Positions 1-6,523 of a stretch of DNA of 8,410 nt are shown piece after piece (position 1 is the first letter of the stretch; each line of letters opens with the position of its first letter). The notes beneath the pieces were generated by a model. It ran no database searches and was not told the DNA's origin. It saw nothing but the letters and a program-made list of their open reading frames with translations. The translations under genes were made by a program, and so were the position numbers. Origin of the DNA: JAMCRM01 sp041685075 (GTDB taxonomy: Bacteria > Acidobacteriota > Terriglobia > Bryobacterales > Bryobacteraceae); NCBI GenBank assembly GCA_041685075.1, contig JAWLGN010000238.1:1-8410 (forward strand). The letters are read 5' to 3'.

Positions 1-1
1 C

Positions 2-991
2 AAGGGCCCGGACTCGGAGCCGCCCATCGGCCTGGACACCATGCTGGATCTGACCGCCGCCGCTTCCGTCGACGGTTTACGCTTCGACGGCGTGGACCTG
101 TTCCTGTCCGATCCGCACGTGAGCATCGATTCCACCGACGACGACCTCGAGCGCCTGGCCGACAAGATCCGCGCCCGCGGCTTCGTAGTGGGTTCCGTGG
201 TGGCCCCCGTCTGGAAAGATACCGGCGGCGGCTCCGCCATGGGCGACGCCGAAGAGCGCAAGCGCTTCGTCACCCAGGTGGACAAGGCCTGCCGTATCGC
301 CCGCAAGCTCACCGATCTCGGCGTGCGCCCCACCGGCGTGGTGCGCATCGATTCCGCCACCCCCACCGAAGCCTGGTACCGCGACCCGGAGGCCAACACG
401 CGCCTCATCGCCGCCACCTTCCGCTCCGCCTGCGACGCCGCCGAAAACCACGGCCAGCGCCTCGCCGCCGAGGGCGAGATCTGCTGGGGCGGCATGCATA
501 GCTGGAAAACCGTCCTGCGCCTGCTCGAAACCGTCGGCCGTCCCGAAACCCTCGGTTTTCAGGCTGACATGGCCCACACCCTGCTCTTCCTGCTGGGCTG
601 CAACGCTCCCGAAGACCGCATCCTTCCCACCGACTTCGACTGGAGCGACACCGCCCGCTTCGATGAAGCCCTCCGCACCCTCACCGCCGCTCTCCGCCCC
701 TGGACCATCGACTTCCACGTGGCCCAGAACGATGCCACCGTAAAAGGCTCCGGCACCCACGACAAGACCGGCCGCCACTGCCTGCCCGACGACCCCAACG
801 GCAAGCTCGACATCGTGCACGCCGCCGGGTTCTGGCTGCGCGGCGACACCGGGCAGGTCACCCGCGCCGTCCGCCACATCTGCTGGGACGGCTGCATGTT
901 CCCCAACGATGTCATGCACAAACCCGAAACCTGGAACAGCATTCTCGCCGCCATGGCCGCCGTGCGCGACGCTCACGGCTGGTGCGAGTAA
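2..991 (+). CDS. Sugar phosphate isomerase/epimerase, xylose isomerase-like TIM barrel (5' end outside window)
   Basis: The frame is open from the window's left edge, so the true start is upstream; the ATG at 41 is internal because in-frame codons 2-40 (KGPDSEPPIGLDT) read as family-like sequence. It ends at TAA 989-991. The fold is inferred from motifs shared by the AP-endonuclease-2/xylose-isomerase superfamily: a Glu in AAEGEICWGG, an Asp-His pair in QADMAHT, a His in DFHVAQND followed by GSGTHDKTGRH, and an Asp in CWDGCMFPND near the C-terminus. Together these would supply the divalent-metal and substrate site. Enzymes of this kind isomerise or epimerise ketoses or related polyols in the cytoplasm; the exact substrate cannot be read from sequence. 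The dehydrogenase gene starts 24 bp downstream on the same strand, a pairing common in sugar and inositol-type catabolic operons. The family call is firm and the substrate unknown. Confidence 0.88.
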   Translation, partial: KGPDSEPPIGLDTMLDLTAAASVDGLRFDGVDLFLSDPHVSIDSTDDDLERLADKIRARGFVVGSVVAPVWKDTGGGSAMGDAEERKRFVTQVDKACRIARKLTDLGVRPTGVVRIDSATPTEAWYRDPEANTRLIAATFRSACDAAENHGQRLAAEGEICWGGMHSWKTVLRLLETVGRPETLGFQADMAHTLLFLLGCNAPEDRILPTDFDWSDTARFDEALRTLTAALRPWTIDFHVAQNDATVKGSGTHDKTGRHCLPDDPNGKLDIVHAAGFWLRGDTGQVTRAVRHICWDGCMFPNDVMHKPETWNSILAAMAAVRDAHGWCE

Positions 992-1000
992 ACTTCCACA

Positions 1001-1006
1001 GAGGTG
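1001..1006 (+). promoter_or_regulatory. Ribosome binding site that decides the dehydrogenase start
   Basis: GAGGTG lies nine bases before the ATG at 1016. The in-frame GTG at 1004 is part of this Shine-Dalgarno-like motif, so the longer GTG reading is unlikely and the start is placed at 1016. Confidence 0.6.
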
Positions 1007-1015
1007 AAAACGCGT

Positions 1016-2173
1016 ATGAAGACGTTGAACATCGGGATGGTCGGCTGCGGCTTCATGGGCCGCGCGCACTCCAACGCCTGGGGGCAGGCCGGCCGTTTCT
1101 TCGACTCCGGGTACCGCCCGGTTCTCCAGGCCGTCTGCCACCGCGACCCCGCCCGCGCGCAAAGCTTCGCCGATCAGTGGGGGTACCAGTCCGTCGAGAC
1201 CGACTTCCGCGCCCTGGCCGCCCGGCCGGACATCGACCTGATTGACATCGCCGCCCCCAACCACCTGCACGCCGCCATCGCCACTGCCGCCGCCGAAGCC
1301 GGCAAGATGGTGGCCTGCGAGAAACCCCTGGCCATGAACCCCGCCGAGGGCGAGGCCATGGTGGCCGCCGTCGAGAAAGCCGGCGTCCCCAACATGGTGT
1401 GGTACAACTACCGGCGCGTCCCCGCGGTCACGCTGGCCCGGCAGCTCATCGCTGAAGGCCGCCTGGGCCGCATCTTCCACTACCGCGCCAAGTTCCTCCA
1501 GGACTGGACCATCTCGAAGGATCTCCCGCAGGGCGGCACCTCGCTCTGGCGCCTGGACGTCAAGGCCGCCGGCAGCGGCGTCACCGGCGACCTGCTGGCC
1601 CACTGCATCGATACCGCCATGTGGCTCAACGGCTCCATCGATACGGTCACGGCCGTTACCGAGACGTTCATCAAGGAGCGCAAGCACAACCTCACCGGCA
1701 AGGTCGAGCCGGTGGGCATCGACGACGCCAGCGCCTTCCTGGCCCGTTTCGCCAACGGCTCCATCGGCACCTTCGAGGCCACCCGCTACGCCCGCGGCCA
1801 CAAGGCGCTCTACACCTTCGAGATCAACGGCGAGCACGCCTCCATCTTCTGGGACCTCCACGACCTGCACCGGCTCCAGTACTTCGATCACCGCGACGAC
1901 AGCGTCGTGCGCGGCTGGCGCTCCATTCACGTCACCGACGGCGACCAGCCCTACATGAAGTCCTGGTGGGTGCCGGGCCTGCAGATCGGCTACGAGCACT
2001 CCTTCATTCACCAGGCGGCCGACTTCCTAGCCGCCCTGACGGCGGGCAAACCCATGGAACCCAGCTTCCGCGACGCTCTGGCCACCGACTACGTCACCGC
2101 GGCGGTTCTCAAGTCCGGATCCACGGGCCAGTGGGAACCGGTTGCCCGCGCCGGCCGCGCCGGGGCCGCCTGA
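1016..2173 (+). CDS. Gfo/Idh/MocA family NAD(P)-dependent oxidoreductase
   Basis: A cytoplasmic sugar or polyol dehydrogenase of 385 aa, a normal family length. The N-terminal Rossmann domain opens with the dinucleotide loop VGCGFMG (Gly10-Gly15). The family hallmark EKP follows at residues 102-104 in ACEKPLAMN. The C-terminal alpha/beta domain carries GDLLAHCIDTAMWL with Asp192 and His196, at the position of the catalytic Asp/His pair in this family. The start at ATG 1016 is chosen over the in-frame GTG at 1004 because of the GAGGTG ribosome site. It follows the sugar isomerase gene by 24 bp and is probably cotranscribed, so the two likely act in one pathway, for example oxidation of a hydroxyl and rearrangement of the keto sugar. 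The substrate is not deducible. It ends convergently with the transporter gene, with a hairpin between them. Confidence 0.92.
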   Translation: MKTLNIGMVGCGFMGRAHSNAWGQAGRFFDSGYRPVLQAVCHRDPARAQSFADQWGYQSVETDFRALAARPDIDLIDIAAPNHLHAAIATAAAEAGKMVACEKPLAMNPAEGEAMVAAVEKAGVPNMVWYNYRRVPAVTLARQLIAEGRLGRIFHYRAKFLQDWTISKDLPQGGTSLWRLDVKAAGSGVTGDLLAHCIDTAMWLNGSIDTVTAVTETFIKERKHNLTGKVEPVGIDDASAFLARFANGSIGTFEATRYARGHKALYTFEINGEHASIFWDLHDLHRLQYFDHRDDSVVRGWRSIHVTDGDQPYMKSWWVPGLQIGYEHSFIHQAADFLAALTAGKPMEPSFRDALATDYVTAAVLKSGSTGQWEPVARAGRAGAA

Positions 2174-2177
2174 TTCA

Positions 2178-2217
2178 CCGCGGCGGCGCGACGGCAGACC
2201 CGCCCGCGCGGCCGCGG
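2178..2217. terminator. Hairpin between convergent genes, possible bidirectional terminator
   Basis: An inverted repeat pairs 2178-2190 (CCGCGGCGGCGCG) with 2205-2217 (CGCGCGGCCGCGG). Twelve of 13 positions are Watson-Crick pairs, with one G-G mismatch and a 14-base loop. It fills almost the whole 49-bp gap between the dehydrogenase and transporter genes, which end towards each other. There is no T-run on either side, so it is not a textbook intrinsic terminator. It may pause or end transcription, or protect 3' ends. Confidence 0.45.
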
Positions 2218-2222
2218 CTCCG

Positions 2223-3446
2223 TCATCCCACGAACCCGATGAGCGCCACCACCGCCATGTAGACCGAGAACCCGAAGGTGACCAGCAATCCCCAGTGGCT
2301 CGGCTTCCACTTTGCCTTGGGCGGTTCCAGGCGGCGCAGCAGGATCAGCACCAGCAGCACCATCAGGGGCATGATCAGCGGGCTGAGCGCCTGGGAAGCG
2401 ATCATGATCCCCACGGGGCTGCCGCCGAATAGGGGGATGATCAGGCCCGTGGAAGCGGTGGCCACCACCAGCGCCCGGAACGCCGGCCGGCTCAGGTCGC
2501 GCTTGATGCCGAAGAAGTCCGAGAGCAGCCAGGGGCCCAGCAGGTAGTTGGGAAATAGCGAGGAGAGCCCCGCCGCCACAATCCCCACCACGAAGCCCGT
2601 CGAGGCCAGGCGCCCCGCCAGCGGTTCCAGCGTCTGCACCATGTCGATGGCGCGTTCCACCTTCAGCCCGGCGGGCAGCATGGTGCCCGCCGCGCAGGCC
2701 ATGATGGTGCCGTTGATGATGAACAGCAGGATTACCGAGATCAGCGAGTCCCGCCGCGCCACCCCCAGGTCCGCCGCGCGCCACCCTTCCTCGTGGACGA
2801 TGATGCTCCGGGAGAACAGGCATACCCCGGCCATGGTGGTCCCCACCATGCCGGCGATCAGCAGGTGAGGGTCGCCGGTCTCGGGAATCCGCGGGATCAG
2901 CCCCTGGATAATCGTCAGGGGCGGCGGCGGCACGATGGAAGCGGTCACCACGAAGGCCACCCCCATCAGCCCTACCAGCGCGGAGAGAAACCGGAGAAAC
3001 AGCCGGTGGCGTCCTCCCCAGAACAGCCAGAGCAGCATCGCCATCGCCGCCGCCGCCACCCACAGGGTGGGAACGCCCTCGCCGCTGCGGGTCAGGGGGC
3101 GCGACCATTCCTGCACGATATCGGCCATGATGCCCGTCACCCCGATCACCGAGGCGATCTGGGTCACCATCAGCCCGGCCATGATGAACAGGGTCACCGG
3201 CGCGCCGAAGTGGCGCCGGAAACTGGTCAGCAGCGTGGTCCCCGACCGGATGGTGTTTTCGCTGATGGCTACGACCATCACGTGGGTGAAGACCGAGGCC
3301 AGCAGGCAGGTCCACAGCAGCGACATGCCGAAGGACGCTCCGGCCGCGGACATGGTGGTCACGGTTCCGGTGCCCACTACGTAGCCGACCATGAACAGGC
3401 CGGGCAATATGGACGACACAAATGCCGCGAAACTCTTCCGCATCAT
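2223..3446 (-). CDS. NRAMP (SLC11)-fold membrane transporter with non-canonical substrate site
   Basis: A 407-aa very hydrophobic protein with about ten to eleven predicted membrane helices. The first helix region (LPGLFMVGYV, then SAAGASFGMSLLW) aligns well with NRAMP transporters (VGY, then LAAGAAFGYSLLW). The DPGN metal-binding motif of helix 1 is replaced by Gly25-Thr-Gly-Thr28. The MPH motif of helix 6 is replaced by Ala206-Gly-Val208 inside GTTMAGVCLFSRS. All three side chains that coordinate Mn/Fe in canonical members (Asp, Asn, Met) are therefore absent. A transporter fold is well supported; transition-metal import is not, and another cation or solute is possible. The start is taken at the ATG pair 3446/3443, preceded on the minus strand by AGGA (3453-3450). 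The frame stays open a further 31 codons upstream, but that stretch is not hydrophobic or NRAMP-like. The CBM9-like gene is 112 bp upstream on the same strand. Confidence 0.82.
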   Translation of the reverse strand: MMRKSFAAFVSSILPGLFMVGYVVGTGTVTTMSAAGASFGMSLLWTCLLASVFTHVMVVAISENTIRSGTTLLTSFRRHFGAPVTLFIMAGLMVTQIASVIGVTGIMADIVQEWSRPLTRSGEGVPTLWVAAAAMAMLLWLFWGGRHRLFLRFLSALVGLMGVAFVVTASIVPPPPLTIIQGLIPRIPETGDPHLLIAGMVGTTMAGVCLFSRSIIVHEEGWRAADLGVARRDSLISVILLFIINGTIMACAAGTMLPAGLKVERAIDMVQTLEPLAGRLASTGFVVGIVAAGLSSLFPNYLLGPWLLSDFFGIKRDLSRPAFRALVVATASTGLIIPLFGGSPVGIMIASQALSPLIMPLMVLLVLILLRRLEPPKAKWKPSHWGLLVTFGFSVYMAVVALIGFVG

Positions 3447-3558
3447 TGATCCTGGCGCTTCGTTACTGAACTCTGCTTCCGCCGACAGCGTGCAGCGAAT
3501 ACAATACCGTAGCAGACCGGCAGCCGGTAGCCGGCCCACGCGGCGCGGCCCGCCGCCG

Positions 3559-4443
3559 TCACTTCGCCGCGGGCGCGGTGCGGGTGGAGAAATGCACGTA
3601 CGTGAAGGTTTCCGGGATGTGGGAGTCGTAGTGGCCGTGCCGGTTCCAGGTCCATCCCGCGCTGCGCTTGAGGCGTTTCCCTTCGCGGTCCACCTGCTGG
3701 AAGCGGGAGCAGTCGATGCGCCAGACGTCGCCCTCGCGCGGGGGCAGGGAGCGGCCGTCGGCCAGCGGGCGCAGCCCTTCCCAGGGAAACGCCAGCTCGA
3801 CGGTCCAGCCGCGGTCCACGTCGTCGCGCCGGTTCAGGGTGCCGTCGATGTTGACGGCGTGCTGCAGTCCCGGGAAGTCCCAGTCCAGAAATCCCCAGCG
3901 CTCGCCCCGGGGATGGACGTGGCCGCCCACGCCCGACAGCACGGCCGTCCTGCGCGTTTGCGGGTCGAACTCCGGCCGGCCGGCATAGGGGCTGCCCGGG
4001 CCGAACGCGTCCTTCCAGATCCAGAAGACCTCGTAGATCGTATTCAGGGCATTGATCTCGAACTCGTAATACGCGTCCTTGCCCGCGATGAACACTTCCA
4101 CGTCGTTATCCAGGTAAATCTTCGAGTCGCGTTCCGTGAGGGTGCCCCACACGTCCGGCTCTTCGACGGTAAAGCCGAAGTACAGGCAGCGGTCGTCCCA
4201 CAGCATGGCGACCCGGGTATCGAACCACGCCGGCTCCCCGGTCACGATATCGACGAACGGCGTCGACCGCGGCGCGCTCTTCCAGGCGGGCTCATCCAGC
4301 GCCCCATCCACCCGGATAGGACCGGAAGCCCGATAACAGGTGTAATGAGCGAGGTTATCTTTCGAAGCCGGCATCATGGCAGCCCAGCCTAACACAACCA
4401 GCCCACCCCCCAACAGCATCGGCGGAATCCATCGACGGATCAT
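3559..4443 (-). CDS. Secreted carbohydrate-binding family 9-like (CBM9/DOMON-like) protein
   Basis: A 294-aa protein. Residues 1-27 form a signal-like N-terminus: Arg3-Arg4, then a hydrophobic stretch to about residue 24, so export is likely. The rest is one beta-sandwich domain of the CBM9-like type. Hallmarks are IRVDGALDEPAWKSA (43-57), the core VAMLWDDRCLYFGFTVEEPD (78-97), DNDVEVFIAGKDAYYEFEIN (112-131), WIWKDAF, WTVELAFPWEGL (213-224) and GDVWRIDCSRFQ (238-249). Many aromatic residues could stack on sugars. Such domains bind saccharide ends and occur alone in many Acidobacteriota and Bacteroidota. No catalytic residues are evident. The ATG at 4443 lacks a clear Shine-Dalgarno. Its start lies only 28 bp beyond the decayed tRNA-Arg 3' fragment, so before the presumed islet insertion it would have been the gene just downstream of that tRNA. 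Confidence 0.82.
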   Translation of the reverse strand: MIRRWIPPMLLGGGLVVLGWAAMMPASKDNLAHYTCYRASGPIRVDGALDEPAWKSAPRSTPFVDIVTGEPAWFDTRVAMLWDDRCLYFGFTVEEPDVWGTLTERDSKIYLDNDVEVFIAGKDAYYEFEINALNTIYEVFWIWKDAFGPGSPYAGRPEFDPQTRRTAVLSGVGGHVHPRGERWGFLDWDFPGLQHAVNIDGTLNRRDDVDRGWTVELAFPWEGLRPLADGRSLPPREGDVWRIDCSRFQQVDREGKRLKRSAGWTWNRHGHYDSHIPETFTYVHFSTRTAPAAK

Positions 4444-4455
4444 CGCCCGATGATA
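4439..4455 (-). promoter_or_regulatory. Inverted repeat over the CBM9-like start codon, with a possible -10 box
   Basis: ATCATCG (4439-4445) and CGATGAT (4448-4454) form a perfect 7-bp inverted repeat with a 2-base spacer. It covers the ATG of the CBM9-like gene. On the minus strand TATCAT (4455-4450) could be a -10 box six bases from the ATG, giving a leaderless mRNA. No -35 match was found. It may be an operator or chance. Confidence 0.3.
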
Positions 4456-4471
4456 CCGGAAACGGAGCGCC

Positions 4472-4520
4472 GGCGTGGCCGGAGGGATGCAAACTCGCTA
4501 CCTACTGATTCGAAGCCAGC
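4472..4520 (-). repeat. Decayed tRNA-Arg 3'-half fragment, candidate attachment-site remnant
   Basis: Ungapped alignment to 6525-6573 of the intact tRNA-Arg gives 40 of 49 identities, with an identical 12-base core TTCGAAGCCAGC at 4509-4520. The copy covers the CC of the 3' CCA, the acceptor 3' strand, T-arm, variable loop and anticodon arm (anticodon TCG kept). It then stops abruptly; bases from 4521 on show no similarity to the D-arm or 5' acceptor strand. T-stem pairing is broken, so it cannot be a working tRNA. Confidence 0.7.
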
Positions 4521-4830
4521 GACAACAGACCTTTGCGTACTTGTCCTTCTGGCGGGCAGCCGAGGCGGCAGCGGGCGAGAGCTTCTGACATCTTCCCGCC
4601 TTGGCACCGGGTTCAAGTTGCTACGGGATCTCTACGGCGTGACGGCCTCGCCGGAGTGGAACGCAGGTTTGGAGCGCCGGGCTTTCCTCCGGATGCTACG
4701 CCGCGCCGCGAACTGATTTTTTCCTTGCTGCTGTTTCTCCCTACCTCAAGGAGTCCGGTATAAATTTGGGCACCCGTCTTCCTACGCCGCAGCGTGCGTG
4801 ATAGAGGAAATGGGTTGCGTGTGGAGGAAT
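4521..4830. other. Intergenic stretch at the left end of the islet, no gene recognised
   Basis: The first part (to about 4715) is GC-rich and the rest is AT-richer, including a T-run at 4717-4722. Short open frames exist on the plus strand, but one begins inside the tRNA remnant and neither has a recognisable motif. No decayed integrase could be read in any frame. A short hairpin (ACGC-CGCA-GCGT, about 4784-4795) lies downstream of the 268-aa gene but has no T-run. Confidence 0.4.
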
Positions 4831-5637
4831 TCAGACTTCATCGGCACGCAAGAGGTTTTCCTCGACCTCCTTCGCGCCTGTGGGAGAAATTGAAACGGTA
4901 TTAGTCTCTCTGTCGAATTCGATCCATCGCTTCTTGTGCAGGGGCGCTAGAACTCTTCTTTTAAACATGGAGAAATCTGAATACTCAACCCAGTCGAAAA
5001 GATCCTCAGCTGGAATGCTATTCTCTTGCTCCGCATAGCACAGAAGCAACACTTGATGCTTGAACGGCAGATCAGCATTGAGAACTCTCTTTTTGCCTGC
5101 TATCGTCCAGATTGCCGGGATGTTCCGTTGGGCTAAACCATCTATGAAATCCTGGGCTTCTTCAAGTGATAGGTTGTGATACACACGGATCAACTCACAA
5201 ACGATCCAGTCGCACGCCCGAGCCACGGTCACTGCGTCAATGCGGTTCGCGTCAACATCACCGCCAATGTGCCCGACTCCGCGCTTGTTCCTGATCGTGT
5301 AGACGAAAACCAGCGCTCTCGGCATTACGACCCGCAAGGACTCAACAACACCCGTATTCTTGCTGGTTATTAGCTTCCTACACTCGTCGGCAAAGTTGCC
5401 AATCTGCTTGTTAAATGGCGAATACGTCCCGTTGATCGCTTGTTGAAGAAAACGTAATGTTGATTCGCAGAACTTTCCCGCAGCCAAACCCATGGCTTCG
5501 TCCTTGCCTTCGGCCGCTCGTTGCTTTACCTCAAGAAAGTAACGGACAATCTTCTGTCGGAATTGTGCGGGTATTTTCGCCAGCGCAGTGTCAAGGGGCG
5601 TTTTAGCTTTGGACGTACTCGTACTGGTTTTCAGCAT
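4831..5637 (-). CDS. HEPN-like protein with C-terminal winged-helix-like domain, function unknown
   Basis: A 268-aa soluble protein without signal or membrane segments, not recognised as a named family. The N-terminal two thirds look all-helical. Residues 114-126 read TIRNKRGVGHIGG, in which Arg116 and His123 form an RX6H motif with Asn after the Arg. This matches the catalytic signature of HEPN ribonucleases and resembles the RNK-G-GH pattern seen in abortive-infection C-terminal (Abi_C-like) proteins. Residues 193-262 (FKHQVLLLCYA to TGAKEVEENLL) look like a winged helix: helices, then a beta pair around WIEFDRETNTVSI. It starts inside the end of the upstream gene (35-bp overlap, different frame), so translation is probably coupled; no close Shine-Dalgarno is visible. 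It is lower in GC than the flanks, suggesting transfer. RNase activity is inference; the fold call is moderately secure. Confidence 0.75.
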   Translation of the reverse strand: MLKTSTSTSKAKTPLDTALAKIPAQFRQKIVRYFLEVKQRAAEGKDEAMGLAAGKFCESTLRFLQQAINGTYSPFNKQIGNFADECRKLITSKNTGVVESLRVVMPRALVFVYTIRNKRGVGHIGGDVDANRIDAVTVARACDWIVCELIRVYHNLSLEEAQDFIDGLAQRNIPAIWTIAGKKRVLNADLPFKHQVLLLCYAEQENSIPAEDLFDWVEYSDFSMFKRRVLAPLHKKRWIEFDRETNTVSISPTGAKEVEENLLRADEV

Positions 5638-6190
5638 TGCGACTGCGGGTCAGAATTCCCTCGCGAACCAAGCGAGCGAGCGGGGTTGAAATCTCGTTGG
5701 TTTTCAAGGGCCATGCCAAGTTGGTTTGGCTGTACTGAACAATTTCGCCGATCAGCCGCTTCTGTTTGAAGTAGCCCTTTCCGACCAGATCCCTCAAGAT
5801 GGCCATCGGACCGGTCGACTTCCTTGGCTTCGCACGCCCAGCGTCCGGCTTGTCATTCAGCTCCTTCGGATCGGCTTCGGCCTTAGTGCGCTTTCTACGT
5901 TTGCGTTTTGGTGCTGGGCTAGCGACCGCACTCGCCTCCTCATTTTCACGCCCATTTCGCGCCTCTTGTGGGATGCTCGCGGCGGATGCCCGAACATCGA
6001 CCGCTGGCGGAATGTCGATTGCGTGGCCTGCTATCAGGGCCTTGCTCAGTGCAGGCTGAAGAGCGCCGGTAAGCTGATCGTGCATCGCGACAAACGCACT
6101 CGTCGCTTGCTCCGGGTCATCCTCGATTTCCAGTTCTATGCCGGAAATCCTGATTTCGCCCAATTTGAATTTGATACTCCGCTTTGCCAT
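5603..6190 (-). CDS. Hypothetical protein: short N-terminal domain, Lys/Arg-rich linker, winged-helix-like C-terminus
   Basis: A 195-aa protein, first of a two-gene unit. Residues 5-23 (SIKFKLGEIRISGIELEIE) look like beta strands, followed by a helical stretch to about residue 55. Residues 60-127 are low-complexity and charged, with a strongly basic patch PKRKRRKRTK at 94-103 that could bind nucleic acid. Residues 128-193 (GPMAILRDLVGKGYF to NQYEYV) resemble a winged helix: LIGEIVQY, STPLARLVREGIL as a recognition-like helix, then a beta wing. I recall this N-domain/linker/wHTH arrangement in uncharacterised bacterial proteins but know no assigned role. The ATG at 6190 is chosen over the in-frame ATG at 6271 because GGGAG (6200-6196) sits five bases upstream and a -10-like box lies just before it. 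It overlaps the HEPN-like gene by 35 bp. It may be that protein's partner, regulator or antitoxin. Confidence 0.72.
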   Translation of the reverse strand: MAKRSIKFKLGEIRISGIELEIEDDPEQATSAFVAMHDQLTGALQPALSKALIAGHAIDIPPAVDVRASAASIPQEARNGRENEEASAVASPAPKRKRRKRTKAEADPKELNDKPDAGRAKPRKSTGPMAILRDLVGKGYFKQKRLIGEIVQYSQTNLAWPLKTNEISTPLARLVREGILTRSRNAENQYEYVQS

Positions 6191-6195
6191 GTAGG

Positions 6196-6219
6196 CTCCC
6201 GAGGATCCTGTACAATATA
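6196..6219 (-). promoter_or_regulatory. Candidate promoter -10 and ribosome site of the two-gene islet unit
   Basis: On the minus strand TATATT (6219-6214) could be a -10 box, placing transcription start near 6207. GGGAG (6200-6196) is a good Shine-Dalgarno five bases before the ATG at 6190. No -35 hexamer is evident at the usual spacing. Confidence 0.4.
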
Positions 6220-6523
6220 TCACAACACTCAGCCGCGCCCATTTCTTCTCCTGCCGGCTGCCAGAGGCCATCGCCGGGCAGCCAAACGGCTTGCCCCAGA
6301 CCTGCTCGGGAGGTTCCCTGTGGCCCGGTCAGGGCTCGCTCTGGAGGTCTGTGGCGCTCTCTCCGGGTCTGGTGCAATCCAGCTATACCTGCAGCTTGCT
6401 CGGTCGAAAGCGCTCGAATTAGTGGCGAGCCGAGCTTTGCGGCCCATTCCGTTTCACCCGGCGTTCCGGGGCAGAATCCAGTCTGGAACACCTGCGGAGA
6501 GCGTAGTTAGTTATTGGGGAGTC
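6220..6523. other. Gene-free stretch between tRNA-Arg and the islet genes, with inverted repeats
   Basis: About 300 bp of moderately GC-rich DNA downstream of the tRNA 3' end, where an integrase gene would be expected in an intact element. No frame gives recognisable protein. It contains several inverted repeats. CTGCCGG (6251-6257) pairs with CCGGGCAG (6274-6281). CCCCAGACCT (6294-6303) pairs with AGGTCTGTGG (6345-6354) in 9 of 10 positions, enclosing an inner CCCTG/CAGGG hairpin. This may be a structured RNA, recombination-site DNA or relic sequence; none of the standard housekeeping RNAs was recognised. Confidence 0.35.

Noticed and set aside
77..2011. A 644-codon open frame on the minus strand opposite the isomerase and dehydrogenase genes
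   Set aside because: It is antisense to two genes with clear family motifs. Its composition (Gly, Ala, Val, His and Asp rich, no domain) is typical of a shadow frame in GC-rich coding DNA.
2089..3315. A 408-codon minus-strand frame overlapping the transporter in another frame
   Set aside because: It is Gly/Ala/Arg/Pro/His rich and out of frame with the convincing membrane protein; a GC-driven shadow.
3500..3558. GC-rich hairpins between the CBM9-like and transporter genes as a terminator
   Set aside because: Only short stems (such as GCCGG-CTA-CCGGC) with no T-run; indistinguishable from chance in this composition.
4540..4716. A possible decayed integrase at the left end of the islet
   Set aside because: Reading the frames on both strands gave no tyrosine- or serine-recombinase motif, so there is no support beyond position.
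6190..6271. Upstream extension of the 195-aa islet protein to an ATG at 6271
   Set aside because: The extra 27 residues would overlap the likely -10 box and ribosome site, and the Met at 6190 has a well-spaced GGGAG.
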